Positions 12,408 to 23,999 of a DNA stretch of 64,000 nt are shown one piece after another. Each line of letters starts with the position of its first letter. Position 1 is the first letter of the stretch. The stretch lies in contig NC_133104.1 of the NCBI RefSeq assembly GCF_022965805.1, positions 41,150,682 through 41,214,681 of the forward strand, given 5' to 3'. Both the position numbers and the translations under genes were made by a program. The notes beneath the pieces are model-generated. The model was not told where the DNA came from, did not search any database, and saw only the letters and a list, made by a program, of their open reading frames with translations. Origin of the DNA: Primulina eburnea (lineage: Eukaryota > Streptophyta > Magnoliopsida > Lamiales > Gesneriaceae).

Positions 12408-13180
12408 TATCAGGGCTCGACAGCTATATATCTAATTCGTTCAACAGATAGTTTAGTCAAATTTGTAAGAGGGCCTTTGGACTGCAACAAAAAAATTCAG
12501 TCCTCCGTGCATAAATGTATTCATTGTACTAAAGTGCAACTCAGAAGCTGAATCTAGTGTCGAATGCAAGTCGTCAGAAGAAGTAAGGTTGTGTTTGAGA
12601 AGAAGAATATATATTTACCAGAAGGATTTGATAGATAGTAGCTCAAATTATTTCCGTTTGGGTGGACTTAAATCCAGTATAATGCTTTGAATGTACCCAC
12701 AAAAAACATCCAAATAAGCACAAAGGATTTGAAACGTGAAATAGAAATAATTTAACTCGAGATTGGCTCGATCCAAACGCATCATTACATAATTGGTTGG
12801 CTACACAGATGGATGATTTCAAGAAATTCTGAAAGTCGATTAAATGCTTTGAACAAGACATTTGACCTCGTGAAGTAATTCATGCAGTGCATTTAATAAC
12901 TACCGATATAGTAATTCTTGTGTATTATGATTCATTCTCTATATTTTTTATAAAGTCTTTTTTCCCTCCTCAAGTTTGAAATCAAGATTCTTTCGAAACC
13001 AAGAAAATGGCCATCCATCCATTTGCTAACCTCAAATATTCATGCCTAAAACAATTGTCACTGCTGCAAATATCTGTTACTTTTCATAAAGTTCGAGTGA
13101 CGTGGATATACGTGATATTCAAGTATAGTTGGATTTTTTTTAATATGACAAACCTCAAAGACGGCGGATGAAATTAACCT
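12408..13180. other. 3' flank of the Nudix gene
   Basis: AT-rich sequence expected to hold the 3' UTR and then spacer. No second gene or repeat boundary was recognised. Confidence 0.4.
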
Positions 13181-13181
13181 T

Positions 13182-13411
13182 CAGGGTCAGTTTGGTCAGG
13201 TGGATTAACTAATCATTCATCATCCTGCGTTTGGTTGGAATATTGTATGTTCTTAGTTATCCTATTGGTCCTCATTTGGTTGGAATATTGTATATTCTTA
13301 GTTATCCTATTGGCCCTCATTGGGTACCTATTAATCCATAACTCTCATTTTTTAATCACTCTAATTATTAATCATTTACTTATCACATCACACATATCAA
13401 ATGGAGCTTTA
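13182..13411. mobile_element. Tourist-like MITE fragment with internal duplication
   Basis: It ends in CATTTACTTATCACATCACACATATCAAATGGAGC, clearly related to the right ends of the elements at 6942-7652 and 40358-42658. Near its left side TTTGGTTGGAATATTGTAT followed by TTCTTAGTTATCCTATTGG is present twice in tandem (about 13230-13315). Most of the element is missing. Confidence 0.6.
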
Positions 13412-14410
13412 TAATTATATTCTACATGAACTCTTAATATGAGTTTGATAATAACAATAATCGTGATGGGGTTACAATGTTGGTCGGGGTAAGAAGCCAA
13501 AACACGCTATCAGTATTTACAATCTCCTAATCGTACTCGATAGAAAAACAACAAAAAAGCGATTTCAAACAGTATTTGATGATTAAATTGCGGACCCAAA
13601 ATAAATGAAAACGTTTGCTCTTTTGGCCCCCACCACTCCATTTTTTCCCCTTTTCCTCGCCTCCCATTCCATCAATCTATTTTTGTAGCCTTTCATTGTG
13701 ACAAAGACATATAACCACCCTTCTCACAATCAAAATTTTCACTTCCATTTTTACTTTGCTTGATTTTGGTGGGGTTCAATGTTGTAGTAGGAAAAAAAAA
13801 GTATCTTACATTTTTTGGGAAAAGTATTTTGATGCTTACATTGTGGAGATGAAAGTAAGTCTCGAACTCGAAATGTCTCAGTTTAAAATATAACATGTCG
13901 TCGAGTTAAAAGCTCGCTTAGTTGGATATACTAGTTGGGTTTTTTAGATCAAAGTGTTTGATCGATCCAATAACTTTGGATAAATCGATGGGTAGGTCCA
14001 ATTATTTAAGATCTTGATAAGGTTTGTTTCATATTCTATAGCCAAAAGCAAAGATACTTGTAGAAATTCACCTTATTTCTTGACAAGTACAAGACTTTAC
14101 AACACCGTGAAATTATTTTTCCAATGCAAGTGGTAAAAGCAATTTTTAAGCCAAGAATTGCTGAACATGTTCCAAAATGACTTTCCACATCTTAATTTCA
14201 TCATTTTGTTTTTCTTACAGAAATTGTGTAACTTAATATAATAGTATACACCCACATATATAGCTTGTTTCTTCAATTTTCATCTAACAAATTACGATCC
14301 ACCCACTCAGTTTTCTCTATTCGAGGGCAATCACGGTAAAAATTCCTATTTTTTATTGACTTTGTGGACACATGTCAAAATTATACTATTGATATGTAGT
14401 GGTGGACACG
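13412..14410. other. Spacer, nothing recognised
   Basis: No gene, RNA or bounded repeat was recognised. The sequence is AT-rich with scattered short ORFs that lack codon character. Confidence 0.4.
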
Positions 14411-14583
14411 AGTTGTGTGAGACAGTCTCACGGGTCGTATTTTGTGAGACGAATCTCTTATTTGAGTCATCTATGAAAAATATTACTTTTTATGTTAATA
14501 GTATCACTTTTTATTGTGAATATCGGTATGGTTGACCTGTCTTAAGATAAAGATTTGTGAAATCGTCTAACAAGAGACGTACT
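14411..14583. mobile_element. GTGAGACGGTCTCAC-family MITE, copy 1
   Basis: Carries GTGTGAGACAGTCTCACGGG, then GTGAGACGAATCTCTTATTT, the ATTACTTTTTATG block and TTTTTATTGTGAATATCGGT. The same order of blocks occurs at 20402-20563, 33271-33370, 37262-37402 and 49838-49978, so this is a dispersed short element. No coding capacity. Confidence 0.8.
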
Positions 14584-15252
14584 ATTTGAAACCAAGACTC
14601 GAATATAATATACCGATGGCTTACATTCATTTCACATCATCATCTCAAATTTGAAACGAGATATTAATTCGAAAAAACTCTGATTACAAGTCTGAATCTT
14701 CCAATTTTTTTAAAAGAAACTGTGTATACTACTTGTCATGAAAGGAGAGGGAGATGGAATGATGTGACCTGCATCCCCCATTAAACCCACACGGTCACAC
14801 CGGTTGGGGCCCTTCTCTTCCTCGCCACTCGCCCCACTCTCTTTACTTTCATCATCACAATAATTATTTAATTGTAACAAATGGGCAAACCCAATACTTA
14901 ACAACGTAACACATCTCCGAACTCACAGGACAAGATTGATTACACTAGAATACATGATTAGATTACAAGAGAAAAAGAGATGATATGATATCACAACCCT
15001 TCCTCCACTTTCTTGTGATCAGCAATCAAACAAAATACTATTTCGTACCACCAAGATTCCAGTAATTAATCAGGGAGATTCATCAATTAAATCTAGCCTA
15101 CCCCTTCTGCTTGCTTGCTTTCTTTCTCGCTTTCCTTCTCTTCGGCATGTTTTGTACTGGGATTCTGTTGAACTGGTATCCGTGAACATAGATTCTTGTA
15201 GGGGGGAGTTCGTGTTCTTCTGTTGTGTTTTTGCAACAAGAAGGATAGGGTA
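14584..15252. promoter_or_regulatory. Upstream/5' UTR region of the AKIN beta gene
   Basis: No gene is present. A pyrimidine-rich stretch (CTTCTGCTTGCTTGCTTTCTTTCTCGCTTTCCTTCTC) lies at about 15103-15142, about 110-150 bp before the AKIN beta ATG. It is typical of a plant 5' UTR. No TATA box was confidently placed. Confidence 0.35.
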
Positions 15253-18200
15253 ATGGGGAATGCTAATGGAAGGGAAGAGGGTGGAAGTGACGGCCCATCC
15301 GAGGTGGAGGATGAGGTTGGTGGTGGTGCGCAGGTTAGCATGGGGGATCAATTTGGTGGGCATGTTGCTGAGTTAATGGGGCAGTCCCCCCCACCAAGTC
15401 CTAGGGCTTCGCAATCTCCCCTGATGTTTAGACCGCAGGTCCGTATTTTCTCATGGATTTTTAACGAAAAAAGAAGCATTTATGTTTCTTGTTATCTCTG
15501 AGTAACGAAAACTTGTTCCTATTTGTCTGCGGAGTGTAAAGATTGGATCTTGTGTTTGAATCGAGCAAAATCTGTGATTTTGAGAAATAGTTAGAAATTT
15601 TATCTCGTTGGCTATGTTGTGTGGTGTGTTGGTGATTTCCTTTAGCCTCAAATACTAGCCTAGATCTGCAGTCTTTGATGGTTAGAATTTATATATCTTT
15701 TCCATCGTGGGTGAATAATTTCTTCAGATTTGTGGTGTTGGATTATTATTATTTTTTATTTTGATAGGCGCTGTGTGTTCATTGAAATTTGATGGAAAAT
15801 AATAGTCGGCTATTAAGGTTCTTTAATGTTAAAGGACCTTAATCACGATAGGTCGTTGTTTTGTGCACAGAATTTGGAAGAAAGATTAAGTGAATAACTG
15901 GATATCCTTTCAATCAGTTTTTTTTTTGTTTGAAAGTAACTATCCCGTATAAATTTACATACATCAATTAATGGTTGCATACAATTCTGTCCCAAATTTG
16001 CAACTACTGTTCATGATATTTTCAGTCTGTGTTGGTTCTCGCTATGGTGAAGAAATCTCTGTATTTGTTTTCCTTATTCGATGTGACTCCACATATTTCA
16101 CCCAGCCAAGAATGCTGGTTTATAAATGAAACTATGCGGTGTGCAGCTGTTCAATTATGTATACCTTAAAGAGATCTGTCGTATCTGTAATTTCAGATGC
16201 CAGTGGTTCCTTTGCAAAGACCTGATGAGTTGCAAATCCCAAATCCTTCATGGATGCAAACTAGCTCAGTGTACGAAGACATGAATAACGAGCATGGAAT
16301 TCCGACTATGATTATGTGGAGCTATGGAGGCAAGGAAGTTGCTGTGGAGGGGTCATGGAATGATTGGAAAACCAGGTTGATTTATTGTCTTGCATATGCA
16401 TTATTAACTCGCTGTTTAATATCTTAAACAGATTCTAAATCCTTGGTCTTTATTCAGGGAGCCATTGCAGAAATCGGGGAAAGATTTCACCATAATGAAA
16501 GTACTTCCTTCAGGATTTTATCAGTACAGGTTCATTGTTGATGGGCAATGTAGGTATTCCCCGGAACTGCCATGTGATCAGGATGAATCTGGGAATGCCT
16601 ATAACACTTTAGATTTGCAGGTAACTACTGTTTTCTTTTATTGACGCAGGCGTTGGAAACTTTTTACCTTTCACAAGAACTACATAATTTATGGGAAGGA
16701 CGTTAGATTCAAAAATGCATAGACTTCTTCCATGAACACGTCTTAGGTATCACTGATGACTGACCTGTGAATACTTTTGGCATCCAATGTGAATGAGCTC
16801 TACAAAGATAGACATTGATGGCTGAACTGTTGGATTACCCTGGGCTTTTCATTTCCCTCTTCCTTCAGTTGCTTTATTACATGTGTTAGCCTCTTCTGCC
16901 CATAATTGGTTACCAAAACCATATAACCTTTTGTCAATCCAAGCACGAAAATCGAACAATTGACTGTATATATTTTAAAGGAGTATATGATGGCGCTTTG
17001 TGCTTAGAATTGAAAGTTTATTAAAAATATTTTACTCATTTCCTAACTAGTAGTTCCTTTCCATTTGGTGAAGAGTGTAGCATTTTTTATTTGGGGCATG
17101 AAAACCTGGCTATGGTTGCAATGCACCTCAGAATCTGATATATACCTTGACCCAGTCATTTCCTCAAGAGATGATGGTAAAAATGAAGTCTAGTTTACAG
17201 TCACTGATTTCGTATCATTTTTATGTCATGTATTTGCTTCATACATCTAATTTCAAGTTTGAGACCGTTCCAACTTCCAAAGCTACAGGAAATTCTATCC
17301 ACAAATGGAATATCATGTTAATTTGAGCATGCTTCACTTGGTGGGTTATCTAATGGGACTGCATGCTTAATTCACCGTACTCTGTCAAGTACAAATTGAG
17401 GCATGAGTATTTAACTAGTGTCTGTCTAATGGAAGTTCAGAGTTGGTGGAGAATCTAATTGATAATCTGGAGGAACCCCACCTTTGTAACTTGTAAATAC
17501 TAGGAACACTACTTAAAATGAAGCGCAATTTGTAAATTTATGTTTCCGCATCTCTGTGACAATGATACTCGTCTTCACATGGATGTAGAGCATTTCTTTT
17601 CTCTCTGCCCTTGGTCACGCAGAAGAGGAGTGTGTGGTGGCTAGAACAAAAGAATTTAGGAAATTCTAGTCACTGGGTTATTATACCATTTTTAAATACT
17701 GCAAGAGATCTGGCCCCCTTCCCACTTCTCTCCCCCCCAAGATATTTTGAATTTACTCTTTTGTTTTGGGGTTTTGTAACGATGTTAATGCTGAAAAAAT
17801 TTCTGAAATATGAAATAAATTATTTCCTATAGTTTCTTCAAAACAGATGCTTTCCATGACATACCGCCTAACTCAACGATAATCGTCAATCATCACATCA
17901 TCTTGTGTTTATGCTTAGTTTTATCAATTTATGTGGATTGCCTTGGTTTGTTAATATGGAATCTCCAATGTGCTGCAGGATTATGTCCCAGAAGATATCG
18001 ATAGCATTTCTGGTTTCGAACTGCCTCAGTCCCCAGATGCCAGCTACAACAACGCTCAACTTGGTCAAGAGGATTTTGCGAAGGAACCTCCATTGGTTCC
18101 TCCCCATCTAAATCTGACTTTGCTCAACGCTCCATCCCCACAGTTGGAGATTCCACCTCCTTATTCGAGGCCTCAGCATGTGGTGCTGAATCATCTTTAT

Positions 18201-18305
18201 ATGCACAGAGACAGAAGCCGGCCATCGGTGGTAGCACTTGGTTCTACAACTAGATTCCTTTCCAAATATGTGACCGTGGTGCTTTACAAATCCATACAGA
18301 GGTAA
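15253..18305 (+). CDS. SnRK1/AKIN beta regulatory subunit (beta-1/beta-2 type)
   Basis: Four exons: 15253-15438, 16197-16375, 16458-16620 and 17979-18305, encoding about 284 aa. The protein is the scaffold subunit of the plant SNF1/AMPK-type energy-sensing kinase SnRK1. It starts MGNANGRE, with Gly-2 in a good N-myristoylation context, which in this family tethers the complex to membranes. A Ser/Pro-rich segment follows. The carbohydrate-binding module (AMPK1_CBM/CBM48) spans exons 2-3 with [20 protein letters not shown] and [20 protein letters not shown]. The C-terminal ASC domain in exon 4 binds alpha and gamma subunits and contains [22 protein letters not shown] and [12 protein letters not shown] at the stop. 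All splice junctions keep frame. Intron 3 is long (about 1.36 kb). The full domain set makes a beta-1/beta-2 subunit far likelier than the truncated beta-3. Confidence 0.95.
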
Positions 18306-19924
18306 AAATTTCTGTTAAATGGACATCAGTTTTCATCTTTTACTGTAATTGATATAATCGACAGAGATTTGCCAGGCTTATTAGTCATGTTTACTTTGTG
18401 AACAGCCATTAGAGGGAACATTAGAAAAAATATGTTTTGACAAGCACTTTTTTGGGTCTTAATAGTTTCTCCTTCCTATTCACCCATCTCCCTATTCATG
18501 TTAGTATTCTGATCCCGAAGATGTTCTGCTCTCATAGTTCCTAGTTCATCAAACTTATTGAAACTCTGATGTTTACTTAATTAACTTCGGTGAATCAAAA
18601 AATGCCGGTTGCCAGTACAAATTATTGACCCATGAATGCACCCAAACCCAAATGACAATGATAGATCACATGACAGAACAATATTTTAGGGGTTTACTCC
18701 CTTGTGATACTTGGCTGGCCAACCATCGGTTTTCCTGATGTCATCCTCTTATCATCATCTTCCTTTTATCGCGTCTTTCAGTCTTTCTCATCTTCTTCCT
18801 TCATTTTGTTATCCTTCAGAATCACTGGTTGTTTACCCTCTTATAAACACATTCACCTAGCCATGAAGAATGCATTCCGCAATCGTTTGTGATATGTGCT
18901 GTCACAGATTCTATCCCTCAAGGTGTTGCTGAAGCAAGCTCTACTAATTCAGCATGTATCGATCAAGTATTTTGCAGCGTCGGGATAAACAATTTACCTC
19001 GAAATCTGCGCAGCATTTAAAATTTGACAGAAAAGCTTCAGCTAATTGAGCCCTTGTCAAAGTATATGCCAGTTGAGTTTCAGTGGTGGTTTATCTCCTC
19101 CATCTCGAGTCATTGTCTTTGATTGTTTATATACACAATGTAAATTTCCATCTGAGTCATTTCCAGCAAGAGTAGAAAACTTTGAGCTTTGATCCCCTGC
19201 AAGTGTAGTTTGAGTTTATCGATCAACTGCTCCGTCAATTTATTTAGTAATCAATTTGCTGATTGCGTCGAGCTCGGCGGAGTTGGAGTCGAACTCGGCT
19301 CATTCTTTCAAACACGATTAGTTGACAGTAGTGTCAAAGGAAAAGAAGGCCGCCGCTGGCTCATTCCTCTTCTTTCTTTTCCATGTTTACTAATCTGTTG
19401 TTATATTTTTTTGTATCGATCTTCCGCTCCTCTTCCTCCATGTTCCTTCTGTTTCTTCTCCTTATTCTGACGCAAAAAATTAGCTACAGAACTGAATTAG
19501 ATTAACTATTACCCCAGAAAGAGGAACATGGCTCATTTCACCCTATCAACCTTTAAAATAATGGGGTGGATTCAAAAATTTTGAAATCGAACCAAACCGA
19601 ATTAAACTGTAAAACCAAACCAAACTGCGTGGATCAAACACAAAACAACATAATTCAACCCAAAAAGTATGACTAGCTGGGCCTCCAAGTCCTAAAAAAT
19701 GTACCTAGTCCATGGACTGAAATCCTCGGCCAACACTAGCCACTTTTCATATGTTTCGGTTATGTCCCATGATTCACTTTTCTTTTCTTTTCTTTTTTAC
19801 AAAGGCATTCTCACATACTTTCCTTATTTAAATTTATTTGAATAATGGTAAATAATAACGTGGACGAAGGACAGATAAATAAATACGGGTTGGCTGTTCA
19901 AGTTGAATTCGGAAATTATTATTG
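18306..19924. other. 3' flank of the AKIN beta gene and spacer
   Basis: No gene is recognised. The first several hundred bases are expected 3' UTR. A patch at about 19580-19640 repeats AACCAAAC/CCGAATT words (degenerate, MITE-like), but no ends were found. Confidence 0.4.
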
Positions 19925-20335
19925 TTAGATACATAAATACAGACAAGACTGACCCGAACTACGAAAGGCAAGTGCCACTATGTTTATGAAATTTGCGAAG
20001 ATCCCTACAAATATGGAATACGCCTCCAAATCTACAAAAATCAGGAAGAATTTAGGAAATCTCCGGATGTATACGAATCCCTTAAGATCCCATGCGGATA
20101 GCCACCTAACAAATCATCTATATGAAGAAACCTTCCTAACTAAAGTCTTCATCTTACAAGGCAACATGTCCTTCCCATATATATCCATCAGCGTTAATAT
20201 TTTGCACTCTTAAGTTCTGGCCGAAACATTGATTTAAGCATCAGACAGCCTCCTAACTCTTGTCTCCATCCAACCCACGCTGGGAAGAAAAGAGGATTTT
20301 GCTCACCGTATCCAATCCAAGGTAACTTTTATTTT
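19925..20335 (+). mobile_element. LTR fragment of a Ty3/gypsy-like retrotransposon
   Basis: Contains CATTGATTTAAGCATCAGACAGCCTC (20228-20253), which resembles the R/U5 'ACTTAAGCATCGGAG' phrase common in plant gypsy-type LTRs. The same phrase occurs at about 32439 in another remnant. No second LTR, primer-binding site or target duplication was found, so it is truncated or a decayed solo LTR. Confidence 0.4.
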
Positions 20336-20401
20336 GATTATATCAAATATATATTTTTCCATTCATGTATCTCGAATCATACGTCAAATTAAATAGTTGA
20401 G

Positions 20402-20563
20402 TGTGTCTCATGTGAGACAGTCTCACGGATCATAATCCGTGAGACAGATCAACCCTATTCATATTCACTATAAAAAGTAATACTTTTTCATAGGTGACCC
20501 AAATAAGAGATCCGTCTCATAAATACGATCCGTGAGATCGTCTCACACAAATTTTTGTCATAG
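20402..20563. mobile_element. GTGAGACGGTCTCAC-family MITE, copy 2
   Basis: Inverted terminal blocks TGAGACAGTCTCACGGATCA and TACGATCCGTGAGATCGTCTCAC enclose AAAAAGTAATACTTTTTCAT and AAATAAGAGATCCGTCTCA. It lies about 410 bp upstream of the HIPP start codon, where it could affect the promoter. No TSD was fixed. Confidence 0.85.
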
Positions 20564-20574
20564 TTAGGAGATAT

Positions 20575-20758
20575 TTGTATTTCCTCGGATACCGTGCACG
20601 TCAATTTATTGTGTTTACAAATAATAATAAATTCCTACAAGTTGACTCACAATTTCTTAGTCATGGACTCATATAATTCGGCTCTTGAAAGCGAAGCTCT
20701 GAATTATGTTCCTTCTTTTTAATATATAATAGTTTTTAAATAAGTTGCGGATTTTTTT
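20575..20758 (+). repeat. Duplicated HIPP upstream segment, copy A
   Basis: About 180 bp, roughly 220-400 bp upstream of the HIPP ATG, that recurs at 36440-36614 in the same orientation. It holds CGTGCACGTCAATTTATTGTG, CAAGTTGACTCACA, GAAAGCGAAGCTCT and the end TTTTTAAATAAGTTGCGGAT. The two copies differ by scattered substitutions and short indels. The block includes GTTGACTCA, a W-box-like TTGAC core. Confidence 0.85.
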
Positions 20759-20975
20759 TCGTGACATAATTCGAACAGATGGGTCGATATCATATGAATT
20801 TTTGTGCAATATGCGAACGTGTTCGTGCAACACTACTTTATTTTCTAACTTTTATCATCTCTTTTTTCATTTTGTTCGTATTATTACCGAGTTTTATTTC
20901 ATCGCTCGCACCTATTTTCTCCGTGTCCGCAGAAGTCTCTGTCAGTTCTAGGATACTTCAGATAGATAGTCGGCC

Positions 20976-22131
20976 ATGGGAGAAAAGGTATGCAAGTTTT
21001 TACCCCCCACAATGCTTGTTTTTCTTGTATAATATAATAATTAATTGAATATTGATTTTGGATTTACAAGTTGAATGAATTTTTGTCCATTAATGGATGA
21101 TACAGGTGACAATGATGGAACTCAGGGTTGATCTCCAGTGCCCTCGCTGCTACAAGGAGATCAAGAAAATCCTCTGCGAATTTCCCCGTAAGTATAGTAT
21201 TGCGCACCTTATTTCTGACGCAAAATTAAATATAATATTGATATCTGATAAAAGATGATAATCCAATCGGAGATCTCCATGGATTTAATAGTTTCATCAA
21301 AATTCTGGATTTGTCGGCGGCCGCCATTAATGTTCTCCATGAGTCTGCTAATTTTTTTATTTTTATTTTTATTTTTTATGTTGAATTCGCAATTTTCTGA
21401 TTAGATGAGAAAAAAGATTACAGATTTGTTCATATATTATTTTAAAAAAGTTCAAATTCCAATTGCAAATCGATTTTCGATCAGTTCAAGTCGTTGATCT
21501 ACCGGTGTTCTTTGATACCGGCTAAGCTTCTTGAAAATATGAACCTGAGTTGTTTTACGCTATTGTGAAATTTTGGACAAGAGAAATTCGGAACCAGGTG
21601 TACGATGAAAAGCTGAACACAGTTACAGTAACTGTGGTGTGCTGCAGCCCGGAGAAAATCCGGGACAAGTTAAGTTCCAGAGGCGGTAAAGTCATCGAAA
21701 GCATTGAAATCAAAGAGCTCGCAAATCCCGAAAAGAAGAAGAAGCCCGATAAGAAAGAAGCCGGGATGCCGAAAGTGGTTGTGGTGGAGCCCGAAAATCC
21801 GAAGCCCGCTGTTGTAAAGCCCGTAAAGCCCAAAGAAGCTCCGAAAGCAAAGAACCCAGAACCGGCTGCAAAGCCTGCACCTCCGCCTGAACCGGCGACT
21901 GGAATTCCACCGGTTCTTCCCCCGATGGCTTACTACGGACCGAGTTACGACGGATTTGGTGGCGGGGTGCCGTGGTACAGTGGGTACGGAGTTCCGACGC
22001 CGCCACAACCGAGTTACAACGTTGATTATGGATACGGGTACCCGAATCAGTATGGCAGTAGGGGCCTCAATTTTAGCAGGGGTGACGCCTACTTTAGTGA
22101 AGAAAACCCTTCGGCTTGCTCCATTATGTGA
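20976..22131 (+). CDS. Heavy-metal-associated isoprenylated plant protein (HIPP), Pi21-like
   Basis: Three exons: 20976-20987 (only MGEK), 21106-21187 and 21584-22131, encoding about 213 aa. The N-terminal HMA fold begins VTMMELRVDLQCPRCYKEIK, with the metal-binding CxxC at residues 16-19. It continues through VYDEKLNTVTVTVVCCSPEK and GGKVIESIEI. A long Lys/Pro/Glu-rich linker follows (EKKKKPDKKEAG, many KP repeats), then a Gly/Tyr/Pro-rich segment. The last four residues, CSIM, are a CaaX-type prenylation signal, which defines HIPPs and targets them to membranes or nuclear sites. The tiny first exon and the Pro-rich linker are typical of the Pi21-like branch (metal or defence-related roles known in the family; role here unknown). 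The exon-3 acceptor (ACAAGAG/AA at 21583) has a weak pyrimidine tract but is the one that gives the family sequence. Confidence 0.88.
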
Positions 22132-22854
22132 GGCTATTAATTATTAATTTTACATATTATTGTCGGTGAATTTGCGAAAAATTATGTACTCTATGTTTCG
22201 ATTACAATTGAGTATTTATGTATTAATTTCCGTGAATTAATATCTAATAAAATCTTAATTTTAGTTGCCATTCTGTGTTGAAAATTTTTTTTTGTCTTTC
22301 TTATAATATTTATATATAAATATTATACATAAACATCACCACTTAAATAATATTTTTTTTTCCCAGTTTATATTAATAATAAAGTTTTAATTTTTATTGA
22401 ATTAGTAAAAAATTTTAATAAGAATATTATATTCTTTATTATTTTATGATTAATATTATATTATTAATTTATTATTATTGTCATTGTCTATATTATTTTA
22501 TTAATTATTTGATTATATATTTAAAACAAAAACAATCAAAATAATTGTTTTGAATTATTTATTATTAATAATTTTTTCTAATAATTAATTATATTATCAT
22601 CCAATTTTTTTTATATTTCTTTATATTTTTTATTTAATTAATATTTTTTATAATTATTATTATCATTATTTTTTATTTAATTAATATTTTTATAATTATT
22701 ATTATCATTATAATTATCAATTTAGTATATTTTTATTATAGAAATAACTATTGTAATTAATTCTCATTATTAATAAAATTATTGAACTACAAAATGTTAT
22801 ATATTTTGGCAAAGCATTCAATTCCTAATTCTTTGAAGGCCAAGGTGGTCCTAA
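22132..22854. other. 3' flank of HIPP and very AT-rich spacer
   Basis: A possible poly(A) signal, AATAAA, lies near 22245. From 22300 to 22790 the sequence is almost entirely A and T (ATTATTATT, TTAATATTTTTTATAATTATTATTATCATT repeated twice around 22640-22720). No gene was found. Confidence 0.5.
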
Positions 22855-23267
22855 TTAAAAGGAGGGGAAATTGTCAAAAACTCCCTATTTCCATTCTCAA
22901 CCTCCTCTTTACTCCCTACCCCATTAAAACTTTGTTTCAACTCCCCATATCCCTCAAATTTCCAAGTTTGCCCTTAAATATTTATTTTAAATAATTGATT
23001 TCTTTTTTGTAGTAAAAGGCCCATCATGCTTCCGTAAAATAAATTGAATCTTTTACCTTTTTGACTAGAGAGTACCACCGGGTTATATCCACCGTTTTTT
23101 ACGAACTGCTCCTCACAGTCCAACCACACGATCGCAACCGATGGTTACTAAGCAGATTCCTTCAGCAATACTTAGCACAGCTCTAATTCGTTTCCTACCT
23201 TAGAGCGTACAGCAAAAGATCAATTTTTGAAAATAATACATGATAGGGGCTAAGAGCAAAGATCTCT

Positions 23268-23295
23268 TTTATTCAAACACAAACATTTATTTATT
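23268..23295 (-). terminator. Pararetroviral poly(A) signals
   Basis: On the minus strand AATAAATAAATG occurs at 23284-23295, and a second AATAAA at 23268-23273. They lie about 160-190 nt downstream of the viral TATA box. Placement shortly after the transcription start is normal for caulimovirids, where the signal is bypassed once to make a terminally redundant RNA. Confidence 0.6.
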
Positions 23296-23446
23296 ACATA
23301 GTAACCTCCTGTAGAGGAGGAGAAACTTGTTTAGCTACTTATCGTAGCTGAACTCTTAACACACATAAAACTTGAAAGAAAATATTACAACCTTGTATGA
23401 AAGAAATGGAGAAAATATTTGATGATCTTCACTTCCTTCTTCCTGC

Positions 23447-23460
23447 CTTATTTATAGAAG
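23447..23460 (-). promoter_or_regulatory. Pararetroviral core promoter (TATA box)
   Basis: The minus strand reads TTCTATAAATAAGG, close to the TATA context of caulimovirid full-length transcripts (TATA box followed by AAGG). It follows the last viral ORF and precedes the poly(A) signals. Activity in the plant is unknown. Confidence 0.65.
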
Positions 23461-23549
23461 GCTCCTTCGGATTTGAACTTCGGATTTCAAATCTTCATAA
23501 GCCTTTACAGCTTGCATTGGGGACCATTTGGTGGTTGAGGGGTCCCTGT

Positions 23550-23750
23550 CTAGATTATTAATCTTGACATCAACTTCTCATCCTCTTTTATCTCTTTTAG
23601 ATACCACTGACGATGAGTTTCCAGGATATCGGCAGTAATCTCATCTTTTTTATACTCTTTGAAATGATTTACTAACCATTTCAGTGCTTCTGCCTCTTTC
23701 CTCTTGTATGTTATTCTTCTTTTCAAAAATTTCAAATATACACGATACAT
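23550..23750 (-). CDS. Small viral ORF downstream of the TAV-like gene
   Basis: A 66-residue Lys/Glu-rich reading frame (contains KRRITYKRKEAEALKWLVNH) between the TAV-like ORF and the viral promoter. It has no recognisable domain. Its intact frame and compact position suggest a viral accessory ORF, but it could be chance. I do not recognise a function. Confidence 0.4.
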   Translation of the reverse strand: MYRVYLKFLKRRITYKRKEAEALKWLVNHFKEYKKDEITADILETHRQWYLKEIKEDEKLMSRLII

Positions 23751-23879
23751 TTTTAAGTTTTGATTCTGGTGTGTTAGCTGGTTTCCTTTCTGTCCTTATT
23801 TATGGATGAATTTTCGGGACCAGTTAATTTACTTTTATTCATTGGATTCCTTTTAGATTGGTATCCAATGCTTGCTGAG

Positions 23880-23972
23880 TCATCCACCACTTGTTATTGG
23901 TGGTCCATTTGTCCTTTACCACTAATTAGTGGTTGTCTTGATTCTACCACTCACATGGTAGTGGTCCTGCTT
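23880..23972 (-). repeat. Clustered CCAC/GTGG inverted repeats upstream of the viral promoter
   Basis: Three back-to-back dyads: CCACCACTTGTTATTGGTGG, CCACTAATTAGTGG and TACCACTCACATGGTAGTGG. They sit between the TAV-like ORF and the small ORF, about 430-520 bp upstream of the TATA box. This arrangement could be a viral enhancer or an RNA hairpin cluster; that role is inferred. Confidence 0.5.
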
Positions 23973-23999
23973 TTTGTAATGGAGGGTCACATGTCCTTT

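Noticed and set aside
19980..20213. 77-codon ORF
   Set aside because: Falls in the LTR-like fragment and matches no protein family I know.
21555..22008. Several antisense ORFs over the HIPP third exon
   Set aside because: They are shadows caused by the GC-rich Pro/Lys codons of the HIPP linker.
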